64,000 bases of DNA, taken from positions 297,420,654 through 297,484,653 of the forward strand of contig JARDYH010000001.1 of assembly GCA_029215795.1 (NCBI GenBank), written 5' to 3'. The translations under genes and the position numbers were made by a program. The stretch is from Anniella stebbinsi (taxonomy: Eukaryota; Chordata; Lepidosauria; Squamata; Anniellidae). Below are positions 23,755 through 34,144 of this stretch, one piece after another (position 1 is the first letter of the stretch; every line of letters starts with the position of its first letter). A model generated the notes under the pieces. That model saw only the letters and a list, made by a program, of their open reading frames with translations. It searched no databases and was not told where the DNA came from.

Positions 23755-24085
23755 TAAATGTTCACCTTCTGGAGGACAGGTCTATCAATGGCTATTAGTC
23801 ACAATGGCTAAATGGAACTGCCATGTTCAGAAGCAGTAGTCTTTTTGCATTTATTAATCACATGTGAAATGAATGCACATAGGTTAGGAGCAAAGACTGT
23901 CACTGCTATGTTCTCCTTACATTGACCCACCTGTGATTAACACCTGAAAAAAGTATGCCACTGAATAACCATCTCTGGGGAGCAACAGCGGGAGGTTATG
24001 ACATCTGTTGACCACTGGAGCAAGGAGGAGACTGGACTAGATGGATCATTGGTGGGATCCAACATGGCTTCTCTTGAGGTTCTTG
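23755..24085 (+). mobile_element. CR1-type LINE 3' fragment, interrupted
   Basis: Has the CR1 order 'tggctattagtcacaatggc', 'accatctctggggagcaac', then 'ggactagatggatcattggt'. About 120 bp of unrelated sequence (roughly 23840-23958) lies between 'cagaagcagtag' and 'tgccactgaataacc', which are adjacent in other copies. Confidence 0.65.
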
Positions 24086-24398
24086 GGTTGGATCTAGAAT
24101 CCGCCTTCCATGAGAGGAAAGGCTCTGCTTGCAAAAGGTCCCTCTGCCCAATATTTGGGGATCCCCCTCCCTCCAACACCACAACTCACCCCACTCAGCA
24201 GGGGTCTTGATTCTCTATGTCGAGATTACAAGGGATGGAGGGGCTGCCAAGGAAGGATGGAGAAGTCCACTTCTGCCAGCATAGCTGATCCAGTTAAATC
24301 TGGATCCAACCCATTGTATTCTCCTATTCTGACCAATTCAATTGCAGTTTGGATTCTGGCAATGACTACACTTTTTCATCAAAACTTCTTTTCTGGCA

Positions 24399-24433
<35 letters not shown>

Positions 24434-25635
24434 CAATTCCAGGGTTTCCGTCTTCATCTTTGGCATGATTTGCCCACAGTACCTTCTAGGGAGCTGAAAT
24501 TCCTCTTCCCAGGAAAAGGATATCACAGCATTTAAAACAAATTATTTGAATTCTAAGTGAATATCCTGTAACCACATCCTAGAGGAAATAAACCTCAAAT
24601 CTGTAATTCATCAGCCTGTCTGAAAACATACTTTGCATTCCACAGCAAATAATAGGCGATGATTTTCAGTAGACAGCTTATTTATTTTCCCCTTAAATGG
24701 ACCTATGGACAATATTAAGGACAAAACAGGAATAGAGACTTGTTTGAAAATGCAACTGGCCAGGCATCAATCACCTCTGCTTGACTTCCTGCATGCCTGA
24801 CTTCCTGTAACATTCCCCCCCACCGCCACCGCCCCCACAACTGTAAGCAGCACACTGATAGGCGGGCTTTTTACAGATGGCTTCCTGTGATAGCTCTTCC
24901 TGGTCACCACATCATGCTGGAGAGATGAATGTGTTTGCTTTTCTTTTTTCTAATAACCACCTGCACATTTATCCTCTGAAAACCACGGTGAGTCTGTTGC
25001 AATTGCTGCACCCAGAAAAATGTAATTAATAAAAATGTATGCAATTCATTTGAAAATGTGAACATCTCTACAGTAAATGTTAGAATTAATATTGCATTAT
25101 TATTCTGTGATCTGTGTTTGCTTTGTTTTAGACCTGACTCACTGTGAGAAGTGGCACACAGTAGCATCATTTCTGTTGAGGCTGACATTTTATTATTCCA
25201 GATTTTCACCCTTTGATTGAAGTCTGTCATACACTGATGGCTGACTTTCGAAGTCAGATATTTAGGAACAAGTTAGTGGGACAATTCTTTATGACTTAAA
25301 ACTGCCAGATGGAAAACATTTCAGCCAACCAATGCTAGAGAAACTAATGGCTGAACCCACCAGCCCTTTTACCAGTGGACACTAGTCAACATTCCTGTCC
25401 TAGTGGCATCCTGTTGTCTGCTTTGTCTATCAGACTTGGCAAGGTGCCCTTTTTGGAGTTATGTTTTATCAATTCACTGGTACAAAGGGAGCCATGTTGA
25501 TGCGGATAAAATGGAGATTTCCCTTAAATTTCAAATTTAATTGTGTGTCAACAGTTTTTTTAAAAATCACTGTTGCTTTTATAGTTTTTATTAAAAAGTA
25601 CTTTAAAGTTGGCTGAAAACTGTCATCGTGGACAG
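24086..25635. other. No gene recognised; CAA microsatellite
   Basis: Contains a CAA/ACA run of about eleven units at 24399-24433. The long frames here exist because the run has no stop in several frames. Confidence 0.45.
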
Positions 25636-26640
25636 AGGGTCCCTCTATACGACGTCCCTTTGGCGCCTGTTTATCAGAATATGCGCTTTTTCCTATATTC
25701 AAATTTACGTCTAATAGCGATAGACAAGAGCCTTGAAGGCGCATTACGGGCTCCATATACTGCACCTTACAATTGTTTATATGTGTAGATTCGCATCATA
25801 GTTGGAGCACTGATCGAGATTTGAACAAGGAAAAGTTGAGGAAAGTAGCGCCCTAGTGGCTTGTGGTACTGCCCACCTGCATTTCCCGCCGTTCGGTACC
25901 CCTGCCTACCTGGTAAAACTGGTAAAGCAGTCTCTTCCTGTCAGATAGAAAGATTGCTTGTCTTTCAGATGTTAATCTGTTTCAAATTATGTCTCCTTGG
26001 AAACATCCTGTGGACTTCATTTTGTATTAAACTGCTTTGCTGAAGAAGATGTCAGGCAGTAAAAGGAACTAGAACACAAAATTCACTAGCACCAGGAAAC
26101 GTGATCCACAGAGTTCAATGAGTCTTGAATTAGGGACAAAATGAGAACACGTCCTGCGCCATGATTTCCAGGAAGCAAGTCCCCCCCCACCTGCTCAATG
26201 CACCTTACTCCTGAGTAACAGCACACAATATGGCAGCTCAATGCCAGGAACTCTTTCACACGGAGAGAAGTTCCCCTGCCTTTTTCCAGCCAAGATCCCA
26301 GCAAGACAGAGAGAGGGAAATGGAGTAGATATGAAGCCTGAGTGGTCCTCAAATACTCAAAATGAACAGCGCACATCCTTTTTCCAACCCCCTTCCTCTA
26401 ACAACGAAGGGGCAATCATTCACTCATGGCATCACCAGCCCTGCCCACCAAACTACGCCCACGATTAGCATTAATCCGAATGCTCAGTAAGGTTACATGA
26501 TTATAATGCGTTCAAACTTCGGAGAAAAAATAAAAGTCGCGGTAAATCGACACTTTGGAAATGTGCATTAATGGAGGTTATAAATTGCATAGACGTCTGA
26601 TCTGTGCCCCGCTCGTCTGTCCTAAATGCCGTCAGAGCGC
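25636..26640. mobile_element. Degenerate Harbinger-type element, split
   Basis: The left piece (25636-25760) starts GGTCCCTCTATACGACG and has 'atatgcgctttttc' and 'aggcgcattacg'. The right piece (26480-26640) has 'aaaataaaagtcgcggtaaa' and 'ctgtgccccgctcgtctg', which match the right half of the 355-bp MITEs. About 700 bp of unrelated sequence separates them. I infer one old, interrupted copy; it could also be two fragments. Confidence 0.45.
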
Positions 26641-26750
26641 AGTCAAGGAGGTGCAAATAAGCCATCTAGAGGTACTCCAGAGAATACTTTCAGATGAGGC
26701 TTTTATCATGCAATTGCCCTGCTTCGTTCAGGAAATTTGGGTATGTGTTA

Positions 26751-27105
26751 GGCCCCCTCCACAAGGATGCGCTTTTGCGCCCGGTTCCGCGATTATGCGC
26801 ATTATCGCGGAGACGCTTTTACTCCTAATCCCTCTGCACCGGAGGCGGCGAGAGGCGGCGAAGCGCATTAATTCATGTCCAAAAAGCGCTTTACAAGCAG
26901 TTAATGCGCGTAATCGCTTGTTCACACCGCGAAAATGCGCTTTAACGGCCGGAGCAAAATAAAAGTCGCTATTTAACGCGCGTTCAAAAATGCGCATTAT
27001 CGGGGAGATAATGCGCCTGTACGCCCGTTTTGCGCTCCGTGCTTGTGGAGGTAAATTTTTTAATGAGCCTTCAAGGCTCATTAAACGTCTCGTGTGGAGG
27101 AGGCC
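26751..27105 (+). mobile_element. Harbinger-type 355-bp MITE
   Basis: Ends GGCCCCCTCCACAAGG and TGTGGAGGAGGCC, 355 bp, very like copy C with a handful of substitutions. The flanks are TTA on the left and AAA on the right, so the target duplication is not visible, unlike other young copies. Confidence 0.88.
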
Positions 27106-27109
27106 AAAG

Positions 27110-28013
27110 ATGGAAAAGCTGCACAATCCCTTTTGATTAGTAGAACTAGGAACCTTCCAACTGGAAGCATCCAGGGACTGAAAGCACTCTCCCAAATTGG
27201 CTGACAGAATTATGGCATCACTATTCTGTTTCTTTTGTGACTTCTTCCAAGGCTATAACTATGGAGCTGTGCCAGATAGAATGGTGCCATTCTTCTATTA
27301 CTTATCTGTCATAGCCCTTTTCTACCTATATCCTGAGCCCCTTCTCAAATTGCATTGGTGGTGTGTGGGCTGCTACATCTTGGTAACAAGAGAAACCTTA
27401 GGCTGCATGGGATGAGTCCATGCGACAGCTCTTCACTATGCCAGTGTTGCTCCAGGTTCCAGGAAATGTGATTCTGTTATAGGAAGAAGCTGTGGTGTAG
27501 GCTTCTCCATTGTCACCTGGGGTTTGACATTTAATCCAAGTTTTGTGTGAAGGGGCTGTGCGACTAAAGTACCCAGACTTGTATTCTAGTACAGCTCCAG
27601 AGGCAAGACAGGGGCACCCCTGTAGTGCCTGCATTGGTGCAACACTTTGACCTGTGAGGAAGGACCATTTCTATCCATTTTTGGTCCAGCACATGTAATA
27701 CATGATAGGATCAGGGTGTGCAAGGGAGGCTTTAGCAGAATCAAATATGCTCATTCAGCACACAAAGCACACGTGTTAAGGTTGAGGTGATGTCAATCTC
27801 CAGCCCATCTGCACATCCGATGGAAATGAAAGCAAGGCCAGGACAGACTAGGCTGTCCAGATGCCCCAAGATGTATGTTGGTGTGGCGGTTCTCCCACTC
27901 CACATACGTCCTTCTTGGTGCTATATTTCCATTTTGGTGCTAAAGCATGGAATTGGGAACAGAAGCAGCCCATATCCATAGCTCAAATTTGATACTCTCT
28001 GGATATTACATAA
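27110..28013. other. No gene recognised
   Basis: No coding or repeat signature that I can support. Confidence 0.4.
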
Positions 28014-28190
28014 TGCATCTCTCAGCAGTAGAGAACATGTGTGGTGTGTAGAAGATGGCAGGTTCAATCCCTGGCATCTCGGTAAAGCTGGATAAGACTG
28101 AAAACCTGGAGATCTGCTGCCAGTCAGTGTAGACATAATTAGCCATGTCAACTAATAGGTCTGACTTCCTGTGTGCCTAAAATAAGAGAG
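28014..28190 (+). mobile_element. tRNA-derived SINE (second type)
   Basis: A tRNA-like head with 'ctcagcagtagagaacatg' (A-box region) and 'caggttcaatccctgg' (B box), then the body 'aaacctggagatctgctgcc' and 'cagtcagtgtagacata'. The head and body differ from the SINEs at 19146 and 60885. Confidence 0.7.
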
Positions 28191-28616
28191 CTTGTTTTCA
28201 TATAAGGGTTAGGGGTCATATGTACAGCCTAAGACAGATCTCGCCCGCTGCAACTAGATGCAGTGATGGGAAGTGATACTTGCACAGGAGATAACAGAAA
28301 CATCACAATCAGATTGACGTCGACAAGGAGTAACCTCTGCACAGTTAATTTGTCTCTCTTTTTTTGCTTCCTGGAAAAGCTTTTTATTAAAGTTAGCAAG
28401 ATCAGGCAGTTTGTCCAGGCATGACTCTTATATAATGAGGAAGATTTGTTAATGTCCTTCCCATCAGTACCAATAGTTACCTACCCTCCTTATACTTTAA
28501 TAAGGTTTGAGATAAGTTTGAAATCACATTGTGATAGGTTTAAGGTGAAATTTGCTTCATTCGTTTATTGAGAATAGTTCATAAATTCAGACAAAAGCCC
28601 TGCTGGGGCACATAGT
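28191..28616. other. No gene recognised
   Basis: AT-rich sequence without assignable content. Confidence 0.4.
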
Positions 28617-28689
28617 GAGCTTTTCTACACAAGGTTTTTATTGTGCTCTCATGATTCCACACTCACAGTAGTTTGCAGGTGCTTTACAC

Positions 28690-29250
28690 TACGGCTGTGC
28701 AACGGCACTCTCCCTACCTGCCTTGGACGTTGAATCGGCGCTTCCTGATCCTTGGCCTGCTTTGCCCCCAATCTGACCCAATCTGGATCTGAAGCGAGAT
28801 TCAAATGTCCAAATTATTGGGACATCCGACAGGTGCCTGCCAAGCTGCTGCCACCACTTGCACACTCCCAGATGCGCCTGCCAAGCCGCGTGAGCCCCCT
28901 GCTCCTTACTGGACCCATAGCAAGCGCCCACAGCCATCTGTGCCTCTTCAAGGAAATCACCATTTTATTTCCGTAAAAGAAATCCTGTCAAAATGCTGGG
29001 CATGTCCGGGTGTGTGTGAATGGGCAGCTGCTTGGCAGGCATCTGGGAAAGCTGGGCGTCTGTCCATCCAGGGTGGGCTGCTGCATCATCTGGATCAGTC
29101 TGAAGAGATCTGAAGCACTTCTAACCCAATCCGACCCACTTCAGGCTGCTTTGGCCTGGATACGACTTGCTCAAGATCCTGACTAGTTGGTCCAAATTCG
29201 CTACTTTGGCTCAGAATTCAGATCTAAAGCTGAAGCTCTGCACAGCTCTA
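28690..29250. mobile_element. hAT-like non-autonomous element
   Basis: A 561-bp element with ends TACGGCTGTGCA and TGCACAGCTCTA (imperfect inverted repeats around GGCTGTGCA / AGCTGTGCA). CTTTACAC stands perfectly on both sides; an 8-bp duplication is the mark of the hAT superfamily. The interior has no transposase frame. It lies inside the MITE at 28617-33163. Confidence 0.85.
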
Positions 29251-29352
29251 CTTTACACAACATTCTCCTCCTCCAGTGCCTTTTCCATGCTTTTCAACCA
29301 TTATAGCGGTGGTGTGTGTATGTGTTTCTAATGAGTAATGCCAGGTATATTT

Positions 29353-32300
29353 GTAAATTTATTTATTTATTTATTTATTTATTTATTACATTTGTATACC
29401 GCCCCATAGCTGAAGCTCTCTGGGCGGTTTACATAGGATTAAAAACAATTAAAAACAATATACAAAAATTAAAACAGCAAAAACATACAACATACACACA
29501 ATCTGTACATTTAAAAACCACTTCAACAAAAAACTACAAAAACAAAACAAAACAACCCCAGACTCCTCAGATATTGCCAAATGCCTGAGAGAAGAGGAAA
29601 GTCTTGACCTGGCGCCGAAAAGATAACAATGTTGGCGCCAGGCAGGCCTCGTCGGGGAGATCGTTCCACAATTGGGGAGCCCCCACAGAGAAGGCCCTCT
29701 CTCTTGTTGCCGACCTCCGAGCTTCCCTCGGAGGAGGCACTCGGAGGAGGGCCTTAGATGTTGAACGTAGTGCTCGGGTAGGTTCATGTTGGGAAAGGCG
29801 TTCCATCAGGTATTGTGGTCCCAAGCCGTGTAAGGCTTTATAGGTTAAAACCAGCACCTTGAACCGGGCTCGGAAACATACAGGCAGCCAATGCAAGCGG
29901 GCCAGAGTAGGTCTTATATGTTCGAACCTACTGGTTCCAGTTATCAATCTGGCCGCTGCATTTTGCACAAGCTGCAGCTTCCGAACCACCTTCAAAGGCA
30001 GCCCCACGTAGAGTGCATTGCAGTAATCTAACTTGGAGGTTACCAGAGCATGGACAACTGAAGCCAGGTTATCCCTGTCCAAATAGGAACATAGCTGGGC
30101 CACCAACCGAAGTTGGTAGAAGGCACTCCGTGCCACTGAGGCCACCTGCGCCTCAAGTGACAGAGATGGTTCTAGGAGAACCCCCAAGCTACGAACCCGC
30201 TCCTTCAAGGGGAGTGCAACCCCATCCAGAACAGGTTGAACACCCTCCATCCGGTCAGCGGAACCACCCACCAACAGCGTCTCAGTCTTGTCTGGATTGA
30301 GTTTCAGTTTATTAGCCCTCATCCAGTCCATTGTCGCAGCCAGGCACTGGTTCAGCACATCCACAGCCTCACCTGATGAAGATGAAAAGGAGAAATAGAG
30401 CTGCGGGTCATCAGCGTACTGATGACAACGCACTCCAAAACTCCGGATGACTGCACTCAACGGTTTCATGTAGATATTGAACAGCATGGGGGACAAAACT
30501 GACCCCTGCGGAACCCCATACTGGAGAATCCATGGGGCCGAGCAATGTTCCCCAAGCACCACCTTCTGGAGCCGACCCACCAAGTAGGAGCGGAACCACT
30601 GCAATGCAGTGCCTCCCACTCCCAACTCAGCCAGTCGTCCCAGAAGGATACCATGGTTGATGGTATCGAAAGCCGCTGAGAGATCAAGGAGAATCAACAG
30701 AGTCACACTCCCCCTGTCTTTCTCCCGACATAGGTCATCATACAGGGCGACCAAGGCTGTTTCCGTACCAAAACCAGGCCTGAAACCCGACTGAAATGGA
30801 TCCAGATAATCAGTCTCATCCAAGAGTGCCTGGAGCTGGCTCGCAACCACCCGCTCCAGGACCTTGCCCAGGAATGGAACATTTGCCACTGGCCTGTAGT
30901 TATTAAGATTTTCAGGGTCCAGGGAAGATTTCTTTAGGAGTGGTCTCACTGCCGCCTCTTTCAGGAGGCCTGGGACCACTCCCTCTTGCAAAGAGGCATT
31001 AATCACTTCCCTGGCCCAGCCAGTTGTTCCATCCCTGCTAGCTTTTATTAGCCAAGAGGGGCAAGGATCCAATATGGAAGTGGTTGCACGAACCTGTCCA
31101 AGCACCTTGTCAACATCCTCGAGCTGCACCAACTGAAACTCATCCAAGAAAACAGGACAAGCCTGTGCTCTGGATACCTCACTAGATTCATCTGCTATAA
31201 CACTGGAGTCTAAGTCCTGACGGATGCCAGAGATTTTATTCTGGAAGTGCCCAGCAAATGTATTACAGCGGGCCTTAGATGGTTCTACCATGTCCTTGGG
31301 GCCAGCATGTAAAAGCCCTCGGACAACTCTGAAAAGCTCCGCTGGGCGGCAGGTTGATGATTGAATAGTGGCAGCAAAGTATTGTTTTTTTGCTGCCCTC
31401 ACTGCCCCTGAATACAGCTTACCATAAGCACTTACCAGTGTTTGATTGCATCCATCAGGAGTTCGTCTCCATCTGCCCTCAAGCCGTCTCCTGTTTTGTT
31501 TCATCACTCTCATCTCCGGGGTATACCATGGAGCCGTTCGAGCTCTACACAGGAGAGGGCGCTCAGGAGCAATCGTGTCAACTGCCCGGGTCATTTCTGC
31601 ATTCCACAGATCAACCAGGGTTTCGACAGGAGAGCCAGCCCTATCAGCCGGAAAACTCCCCAGAGCCCTCTGGAAACCATCTGGATCCATTAGCCTCCGG
31701 GGGCGGACCATCTTAATGGGTCCCCCACCCTTGCAGAGGGGAAAAGCCACTGTAAGTCTAAACCTCAGCAGGTGGTGATCTGACCATGACAGAGGGGTTG
31801 ATGTAAAGTTCCCCACTTTCAGATCCCCATCTCCATGTCCAGTTGAAAAAACCAGGTCTAGAGTATGCCCTGCTACATGCGTTGGGCCGATGGTATGTTG
31901 GGACAGTCCCATGGTTGTCATGGAAACCATGAAATCCTGAGCTGCCCCAGATAAAGTGCCCTCGGCATGAATGTTGACATCCCCCAGAACCAAGAGTCTG
32001 GGGGACCTCAACAGTACACCAGAGACCACCTCTGTCAGCTCAGCTAGGGAGTCTGTTGAGCAGCGGGGTGGGCGGTACACCAACAGAATCCCTAATCTGT
32101 CCCGTTGGCCCAACACAAGGTGCAAACACTCCAGACCAGTAGTCGCATGGACAGGGAGCCTGCAGAGGGGGATGGAATTCCTATAGACCACAGCAACCCC
32201 CCCTCCCCAGCCCTCAAGTCTACCCTGATGCTGAACCAAGTACCCCGGTGGGCATAACTGGGAGAGACTAACTCCTCCCTGCTCTCCCACCCAGGTCTCG

Positions 32301-32969
32301 GTTATACATGCCAGATCGGCTGCCTCATCCACAATTAAATCGTGGATGAGGGAGATCTTATTATGCACTGATCTGGCATTTAAAAGCAGCACCCGGAGGC
32401 CTGAGGGCTGGCTGATAAGGCAACCAACAAGCCTGTGGGTGTGAGGGGGACCGGAACAAGGCACAGCCATTAACTGTCTGGGCCTTGTTCCCCTAACCTG
32501 GCAAGTCCTCCTCACAACGCCATATCTCCCTCTACCCATCACTACCCTGATTGTGCTCCCCTCAGATCCCCCCACCTGGCCCTGTATCCTCCCTCCCAGG
32601 CACATAGCTCAAGCCTGGGGAAAGGGGAAAAAACAAACAAACAAACAAAAAACAACCAAAGACAAAAACAGAAAGCCGGCAGGCAGGCACACTCCTCTCC
32701 TCCTCCTCTGGCAGCAGGCCTCCTTCTCCTGCAGGTTGATGGCTTTCCCAGGCCCCCTCAGCCAGCAGCTTAAATATCCCTCCCAGGAAGGGAGGGGGAC
32801 TGATGTAATTGTCCACAGCAGCTGGCTCAGTACCTGGGAGCCTGGTCCTGCAAGGAGTGGCAGTCTGCCAGGCTGAAATCCTCTGGAGGGTGGTGGTGGT
32901 GGTGGCAGCAGCGAGGCCAGGAGGCAGGCAGGCAGGCACACTCCTCTCCTCCTCCTCTGGCAGCAGGCC
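29353..32969 (-). mobile_element. Near-full-length L2-type LINE
   Basis: A minus-strand non-LTR retrotransposon of about 3.6 kb inserted in the MITE at 28617-33163. The 3' end is 'gggcggtatacaaatgtaat' followed by an AAAT microsatellite (plus coordinates 29357-29388). The 5' region (about 32640-32969) contains two copies of 'ggcaggcacactcctctcc' roughly 250 bp apart, perhaps promoter-bearing 5' repeats. A single long frame covers most of the body. No separate ORF1 is seen. Target duplication bases are unclear because of the microsatellite. Confidence 0.85.
29567..32605 (-). CDS. L2-type LINE endonuclease/reverse transcriptase protein
   Basis: An uninterrupted 1012-residue frame with a real ATG. 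It copies the element's RNA into DNA at a nicked chromosomal site (target-primed reverse transcription) in the nucleus. The N-terminal third is an APE-type endonuclease: LLLNARSVHNK, ITETWV, the catalytic GDVNIHA and the closing SDHH. The centre is a reverse transcriptase: YRPVANVPFLGKVLERV, FDTINH, GVPQGSVLSP and the catalytic YADD. The C-terminal part carries the ARLHWLPV, YKALHGLGPQYL and RAFSVGAPQLWNDLP signatures that I associate with the L2 clade; CR1 is the alternative. The frame has no stop, which is unusual for a LINE copy, and other copies in this window (8200, 20518, 38220, 61115) are dead. The last residues overlap the region just before the tail. Confidence 0.92.
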   Translation of the reverse strand: MCLGGRIQGQVGGSEGSTIRVVMGRGRYGVVRRTCQVRGTRPRQLMAVPCSGPPHTHRLVGCLISQPSGLRVLLLNARSVHNKISLIHDLIVDEAADLACITETWVGEQGGVSLSQLCPPGYLVQHQGRLEGWGGGVAVVYRNSIPLCRLPVHATTGLECLHLVLGQRDRLGILLVYRPPRCSTDSLAELTEVVSGVLLRSPRLLVLGDVNIHAEGTLSGAAQDFMVSMTTMGLSQHTIGPTHVAGHTLDLVFSTGHGDGDLKVGNFTSTPLSWSDHHLLRFRLTVAFPLCKGGGPIKMVRPRRLMDPDGFQRALGSFPADRAGSPVETLVDLWNAEMTRAVDTIAPERPLLCRARTAPWYTPEMRVMKQNRRRLEGRWRRTPDGCNQTLVSAYGKLYSGAVRAAKKQYFAATIQSSTCRPAELFRVVRGLLHAGPKDMVEPSKARCNTFAGHFQNKISGIRQDLDSSVIADESSEVSRAQACPVFLDEFQLVQLEDVDKVLGQVRATTSILDPCPSWLIKASRDGTTGWAREVINASLQEGVVPGLLKEAAVRPLLKKSSLDPENLNNYRPVANVPFLGKVLERVVASQLQALLDETDYLDPFQSGFRPGFGTETALVALYDDLCREKDRGSVTLLILLDLSAAFDTINHGILLGRLAELGVGGTALQWFRSYLVGRLQKVVLGEHCSAPWILQYGVPQGSVLSPMLFNIYMKPLSAVIRSFGVRCHQYADDPQLYFSFSSSSGEAVDVLNQCLAATMDWMRANKLKLNPDKTETLLVGGSADRMEGVQPVLDGVALPLKERVRSLGVLLEPSLSLEAQVASVARSAFYQLRLVAQLCSYLDRDNLASVVHALVTSKLDYCNALYVGLPLKVVRKLQLVQNAAARLITGTSRFEHIRPTLARLHWLPVCFRARFKVLVLTYKALHGLGPQYLMERLSQHEPTRALRSTSKALLRVPPPREARRSATRERAFSVGAPQLWNDLPDEACLAPTLLSFRRQVKTFLFSQAFGNI

Positions 32970-33163
32970 TCCCTTGTGTATTTCTGCAATTCCACTATAC
33001 CACAGCACCACCTAGTGGTCGTGTAATGAAATGTATAAAAAGTGGAGAAAGAAAAAACCCGGGGGGAAAGCACATGTAAAGGAGCCGAGCTTAATCTCAC
33101 AAAGAATCCCAAAGCAGAACCCTCAGTAAATATGTGGGTTAAAAGCCTAATGTAGAAAAGTAC

Positions 33164-34043
33164 AGTATATAAAGATATTTTTCAAGCAGTCCTTCTCCCA
33201 ATGATCATCCAGTGTAACAGCAGTGCAGAATTTAGGTGGAGCAAATGAACCCACGATTCGCAGGGATGTGCACTGCCTGCTAGCTGCTTCTGGTTTCTGT
33301 AAATAACCTCTGATGTGCCCAATCGGGGATTGTGAGTGTCATATGCAAACCCAGACTGTTGGGTTATTTAGGGTCTAAAACACAACTGTTAACCTGTAGT
33401 TTGTCATTGTGTTTGTTTGATTGATTGTTATGGTTTAGCATTTTAAGGGCTTCTTTAGAATAAAGGGAAATCATGTTTGCTTACCTGCATTTTGCTTCCT
33501 GCTTCTCTTCCACAATTGTAATGAGCTGAATTAAACAGGAAGAGGGAGGCAACCATGTAGTCTGTAATTGAAAACTTCCCTGCTCATATACTTGAATGGG
33601 ACAGCGCCCTCTAGTGGTGTGTTTTGTAGAACACAGCAGGAAATACTGAGATATTTCAAAAGAATTGGGATATCCATTTAAAAAAACCACACAGAATAAC
33701 TGGGGGAAGGAGCGGGAGATGTGCAGGAAGCTCATGCTGTCATCAAAATGACCTGCAAACTTCCTTTAGTGGCCACTGTAGAGCATGCTATAAATAATTC
33801 ATTTAAAGAAGCCCTAAATGTAAAGGATAAATTTTAAAAGAGTTATTTTAGCTCACAATACTTGTACATTTTTATTTTATTGTTTCTTGCATTCTTTTAA
33901 ATGCTGATCTTTCACTGAAATGTGTTAAAACATCCAATTACTGGCTTTGAGATACAGCTGCTGCATCATCATGACCACAAAGCGAGAATTTATCTGCATG
34001 CAGGCTTTAATCTCAAACTTACTGAATGTTTCTCAATTTTTAG
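33164..34043. other. No gene recognised
   Basis: Unassigned AT-rich DNA, presumed intron if the flanking candidate exons are real. Confidence 0.4.
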
Positions 34044-34142
34044 TGCGGTATCTGGAAAACTGAAACAGAAGGTGGTTGTAAAGAATGTGCAGGCTTCTCC
34101 TAAATTTATGATTGGAGGAAAGACTGTCGTAATGACAGAGAG
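34044..34142 (+). CDS. Candidate host exon (internal)
   Basis: A 99-nt segment with acceptor CTCAATTTTTAG and donor GTAAGC. Read with one base completing the previous codon it is open throughout: AVSGKLKQKVVVKNVQASPK, then FMIGGKTVVMTE, leaving AG over (phase 2). It can join to the exon at 5663-5739 (AA+T) and to the segment at 43047 (AG+A), both in frame. The peptide is basic and does not match any transposon protein here. I do not recognise the family. Its clean splice sites make it the best host-exon candidate in the window. Confidence 0.5.
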
Positions 34143-34144
34143 GT

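Larger units (their letters stand above)
28617..33163 (+). mobile_element. 'CTACACGAGG' family MITE split by two insertions
   Basis: Starts GAGCTTTTCTACACAAGG and ends CCTAATGTAGAAAAGTAC with AGT on both sides. Its own sequence is only 28617-28689, 29251-29352 and about 32970-33163, which align in order with the uninterrupted copy at 15042-15383. The gaps hold a hAT-like element (28690-29250) and an L2-type LINE (about 29353-32969). Confidence 0.85.

Noticed and set aside
24110..24535. 141-residue frame through a CAA run, with a Cys-run frame on the other strand
   Set aside because: The frame is held open by the microsatellite.
32562..33112. 149- and 167-residue frames at the 5' end of the LINE
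   Set aside because: They lie over the repeated 5' region and continue into the flanking MITE, so they do not look like an ORF1 protein.
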